From: CAYWCV01 sp964629885
Lineage (GTDB): Bacteria; Bacteroidota; Rhodothermia; Balneolales; CAYWCV01
Direction of reading: 5' to 3'
NCBI GenBank assembly: GCA_964629885.1
Contig: CAZVRJ010000003.1
Coordinates: 38,806-102,805, forward strand
DNA: 64,000 nt
Shown here: one piece after another, positions 61,346 to 64,000 of the stretch
Numbering within the stretch: position 1 is the stretch's first letter
Layout: each line of letters opens with the position of its first letter
The notes under the pieces: generated by a model
Told to the model about the DNA's origin: nothing
Seen by the model: the letters and a program-made list of their open reading frames with translations, nothing else
Databases searched by the model: none
Position numbers and translations under genes: made by a program

Positions 61346-63763
61346 CTAAAAGTATCGGGCAACGGCATACCCGAGGGTAAGACCCGGTTTGTCGAGGCGT
61401 TTTGTTAGGTTGACTCTTCCCAAACCAAAGATACCATTTAGTGCAACACCAATCTCGTGATGCATGCCATCATAGTACGACAAAATGTAATCGGGACGGC
61501 TGCGAAGCACTTCAAGCCTATCGCTTGAGATATATGTCTTAGCATGGCTTCCGTAAGCGAGGATGCTCCACCCTTTTTTGGCAAACCACATCATGCCGAG
61601 AACCTCGAACGGTATCGTCCTGAAATTGTGCTCCCAGTGCAAGGCCATGTAATGTTCACCTTCATATGGATGATCCTTTAGTGTTTTGATAGCGCCGAAC
61701 GGTTTGTAGTAACCGGGGGCGACATCGACGATACCGAATCGCTGCAATGGCAGGTCACCGGTCGACGTTCCAGCCATCAAACGCATTTCAAGAGTATTTG
61801 GTAAGAATCGACGTTTGTAGAACGTCGGAATTCTCCTGTCTATTGCCACATGTAAACGAGTAAAATCGTAATCGCTGGCCAAGATATCTGAATCGGAAAG
61901 CTCGACCTGCACTTCAATGCGATTTTGGCCCATAATGGCGAAGGGTATCAGATCATCGCCATGCACATATTTCAGACTTACTGACCTCATCCATCCTTCG
62001 ACGATTGCTGGATTGGGCCGCTGGATTGTAGAAGATTTCCAAATGGTGAAATCCGTTACTTTATCTAAACTGGAGTGCAATTCGTTTATTGCCATGAACT
62101 CCCAGCTCGATTGCGATCTGGGTTTTGTGTATCGAGTCTTCCACGAAAATCCCTCAGAGCGGTAGTAATCAAAATAATCGACCGATCCCATGATCATGTA
62201 GGTGCTACTGAAAATAATATCGCTGGTGATGGATTGGTATCGAGTTTGGGTGCGAGCGTCGTAGCGAGCTTCGTGAGTGAAGCGGCTCATTTTGGGATGG
62301 CTGAACTTAACGCCACCCGTGTAATCAATCATTTCGGACGAAAAGTTATATGCACCACCACCAAATGCAGAAAAACGCCTCGAGAAGGGATAACTGAGGG
62401 TTCCACCGAGGTTTAGACCATCTACTCGCGTAAATCTGCCACTTGGCATAAATGATCCCTTAAATCCTGGCTTTGTGCTGTTACCACGTTGTCGACCAAC
62501 TCCAACCGACCTCGAATTGTTATTGTTGTCATCGTCATTGATGAAGCGGGCTAGAAATCCCTTTGGACGAAAAGCCTCATCGAGTGTATTAGTGCTATCG
62601 AGTTCGGCATACGCCTTCTCCTCGATGTTGGTTAAGGGGACCACCAATGGACTCTTAAGGAACAGACTGTCGCGTTTCACCGAAACTGTGTCGACGCGTA
62701 ATCGTCGTTGTCGTCCCTCACCGTAGAGGGAATCGGGAAGTTCGATGTTCACCCTATAGTCGGTTAGTCGCGATAGCTGTTGGATGCCAATTTCAGGGAA
62801 TTGAAGGCCTACAATACCAAACTTAATTTCGCCACGGATTCTAACATCGATGGGAAACCAATAATCGCCACCAAAATTGCTGAACTGCTGGGTGAACCAA
62901 AGGTCGTACTTCTGGATTGGTGGCGGGAAAATGAGTGCGTCGTTTGGTTTAAGGTCGATTTCGAGCAGGGCATAAGCTGAGTCGAGAACGGCAATAGTCC
63001 CTTCGAAAGTGGGCTGAAGTTTCCGGCGAGGTGTAACTTTGATATCGAAGACCGTCAAATTGTCGATCGACCTCAACCCAATCAACTCAAAATTATAGAA
63101 ACGAAATGCATCAGGGTGCGTTGGGCCAACCATGTCGAATCCACCGACACGGAGATTGTCGTCGTAGAAGTTGGGTAAAAATCCTGCCGAAGCTAGATTT
63201 TCTTCCATGCCAAGATTTGCTGTCTGCCTGCGGGACTTGATGACCTCGCGAGGGCCCTTCACTTTATCCCAGAACACCTCCGAGAGTGTTTCTGTGATAG
63301 ATGCTATGTTAGACTCACTCTCGAGTCGCTGTCGGGTGTATGCTTGTGCCGAGTAGCTTTCGAGGCTTCCCCTCCAAATTTGCTTCCTGCGTATCACCTC
63401 GCGCATGATGTCGACAGCAGGATTGCCCCCAGTCACAGTCACCTCTCCCAATATTCGCACATTCGGTTCCATTCGGATCGTGAGCGGAGTTTCGTCAATT
63501 TTTGAGATCTGGATTTCCTGAGAGAAGTAACCGATGTACCGAATTACCATTACAAAAGGAACGTCTTTAACCTTTAATTCAAACTCACCATCCGCATTCG
63601 ATATGGTTCCGGTGTATGTATCCTTAATAACGATATTAGCCGAAGGCAGCGGCTCGCCCGTTCTGGCATCTTTAATAAAACCCGACAATGTCTGTGCATT
63701 TAGGATTGTGGCTGGCAACAGACAAACCAGCAATGTTAATAATGAGAGGAGTCGCTTAATCAA
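61346..63763 (-). CDS. DUF5686 outer-membrane protein with carboxypeptidase-regulatory-like domain
   Basis: Outer-membrane protein of the DUF5686 family. The signal peptide is followed by one CarboxypepD_reg-like sandwich (LSGFIKDARTGEPLPSANIVI to about residue 100), then a mixed region (VDIMREVIRRKQIWRGSLESYSAQAYTR) typical of DUF5686, and a C-terminal beta barrel ending in aromatic Y-F (GYAVARYF). I place the start at a TTG at 63763 (LIKRLLSLLTLL...), giving a compact signal peptide. The frame extends to another TTG at 63808, which adds 15 residues. Function is unproven; some relatives support envelope integrity. The PorZ-like gene is downstream in the same direction. Confidence 0.86.
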   Translation of the reverse strand: MIKRLLSLLTLLVCLLPATILNAQTLSGFIKDARTGEPLPSANIVIKDTYTGTISNADGEFELKVKDVPFVMVIRYIGYFSQEIQISKIDETPLTIRMEPNVRILGEVTVTGGNPAVDIMREVIRRKQIWRGSLESYSAQAYTRQRLESESNIASITETLSEVFWDKVKGPREVIKSRRQTANLGMEENLASAGFLPNFYDDNLRVGGFDMVGPTHPDAFRFYNFELIGLRSIDNLTVFDIKVTPRRKLQPTFEGTIAVLDSAYALLEIDLKPNDALIFPPPIQKYDLWFTQQFSNFGGDYWFPIDVRIRGEIKFGIVGLQFPEIGIQQLSRLTDYRVNIELPDSLYGEGRQRRLRVDTVSVKRDSLFLKSPLVVPLTNIEEKAYAELDSTNTLDEAFRPKGFLARFINDDDNNNNSRSVGVGRQRGNSTKPGFKGSFMPSGRFTRVDGLNLGGTLSYPFSRRFSAFGGGAYNFSSEMIDYTGGVKFSHPKMSRFTHEARYDARTQTRYQSITSDIIFSSTYMIMGSVDYFDYYRSEGFSWKTRYTKPRSQSSWEFMAINELHSSLDKVTDFTIWKSSTIQRPNPAIVEGWMRSVSLKYVHGDDLIPFAIMGQNRIEVQVELSDSDILASDYDFTRLHVAIDRRIPTFYKRRFLPNTLEMRLMAGTSTGDLPLQRFGIVDVAPGYYKPFGAIKTLKDHPYEGEHYMALHWEHNFRTIPFEVLGMMWFAKKGWSILAYGSHAKTYISSDRLEVLRSRPDYILSYYDGMHHEIGVALNGIFGLGRVNLTKRLDKPGLTLGYAVARYF

Positions 63764-63939
63764 GTTTAGGATAATTGAATGATTGTGGCAGCAAGTATGA
63801 TGAGACAACGCTTATAAACGCTGCAGATATACGACATAAGTTAAAAAAAGATTTCACAGAGATACTTACAACGAGACATCGTCGAGCACAAATGCTTCAA
63901 CTGTTACCGATAGTTCGTAAATTCCCTACCCTGCAATCA

Positions 63940-64000
63940 GACCTCATAGTTCAACAGGATAGAACAAGTGCCTCCTAAGCTCTAGATCTGGGTTCGAGTC
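63940..64000 (+). tRNA. tRNA-Arg (anticodon CCT), truncated at window end
   Basis: A cloverleaf can be folded over the visible 61 nt. The 5' acceptor strand is GACCTCA (63940-63946), then TA. The D arm is GTTC-AACAGGATA-GAAC (63949-63965). The anticodon arm has loop CTCCTAA (63972-63978) with anticodon CCT at 63974-63976. The variable loop is AGAT, and the T arm starts CTGGG-TTCGAGT-C (63988-64000). The anticodon stem has one T-T mismatch (63969/63981). The 3' half of the T and acceptor stems lies outside. CCT reads AGG Arg codons. Confidence 0.88.

Overview
The window looks like chromosomal DNA of a Bacteroidota / FCB-group bacterium. Evidence is two proteins with C-terminal type IX secretion (T9SS) sorting tails, a PorZ-like beta-propeller protein, a carboxypeptidase-regulatory/TonB receptor, a DUF5686 outer-membrane protein, an MnmD-type tRNA methyltransferase, a DUF4292 lipoprotein beside an EnvC-like protein, 6-bladed beta-propeller proteins with the GxGPGEF-type motif, and the ileS-traR/dksA-lspA order. 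Several genes nevertheless carry strong Shine-Dalgarno sequences (for example before 40220 and 49374) and one has a textbook TTGACT-N16-TATAAT promoter, which is unusual for core Bacteroidetes. A deep-branching relative (Ignavibacteria/Kapabacteria type) is my guess only; no database search was run. I see no phage, transposase, integrase, CRISPR array or rRNA. One tRNA-Arg(CCU) is cut by the right edge.

Layout. 1-5.8 kb: a 5'-truncated alpha-2-macroglobulin overlapping pbpC (PBP1C), the classic bacterial periplasmic trapping/repair pair. 5.8-6.2 kb: the only gene-free stretch over 300 bp, holding two hairpins and a likely promoter. 6.2-24 kb: mostly exported enzymes and housekeeping genes (oligopeptidase B-like lipoprotein, FAD amine oxidoreductase, cytidine deaminase, a secreted glycosidase-like protein, a Tat-exported HisC-like aminotransferase, M28 and M20 hydrolases, an orphan HisKA_2 histidine kinase, a DUF4097 beta-repeat protein, MnmD, an SF1 helicase and an Arg/Asp tandem-repeat protein). 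24-28.6 kb: AsmA-like protein and GntR regulator with a palindrome between them, then a four-helix-bundle protein. 28.8-33.6 kb: ATP-grasp ligase, lipoprotein, TonB receptor, KamA. 33.6-40 kb: two paralogous T9SS subtilases in tandem. 40.2-43.4 kb: lipoprotein, SCP2-like protein, yajC, ribBA. 43.4-52.8 kb: beta-propeller protein, lspA-traR-ileS, TPR-like lipoprotein, a Cys-rich peptide with a beta-propeller lipoprotein, tyrosine phosphatase, fructosamine kinase, BtuF-like protein. 52.8-57.2 kb: envelope operon (TPR, DUF4292, EnvC, small membrane protein). 57.2-63.8 kb: Ppx/GppA, a GATC-rich direct repeat, a PorZ-like protein and a DUF5686 protein. 63.9 kb: tRNA-Arg.

The common theme is the cell envelope: peptidoglycan synthesis and hydrolysis control, lipoprotein processing, outer-membrane proteins and T9SS-secreted enzymes. 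The most unusual locus is 49.27-50.63 kb. It is an AT-rich island in a GC-rich housekeeping block, with its own strong promoter and ribosome-binding site. It encodes a secreted peptide with ten cysteines in its predicted ~53-residue mature form, translationally overlapped with a 6-bladed beta-propeller lipoprotein. A second AT-rich propeller gene lies 4 kb away.
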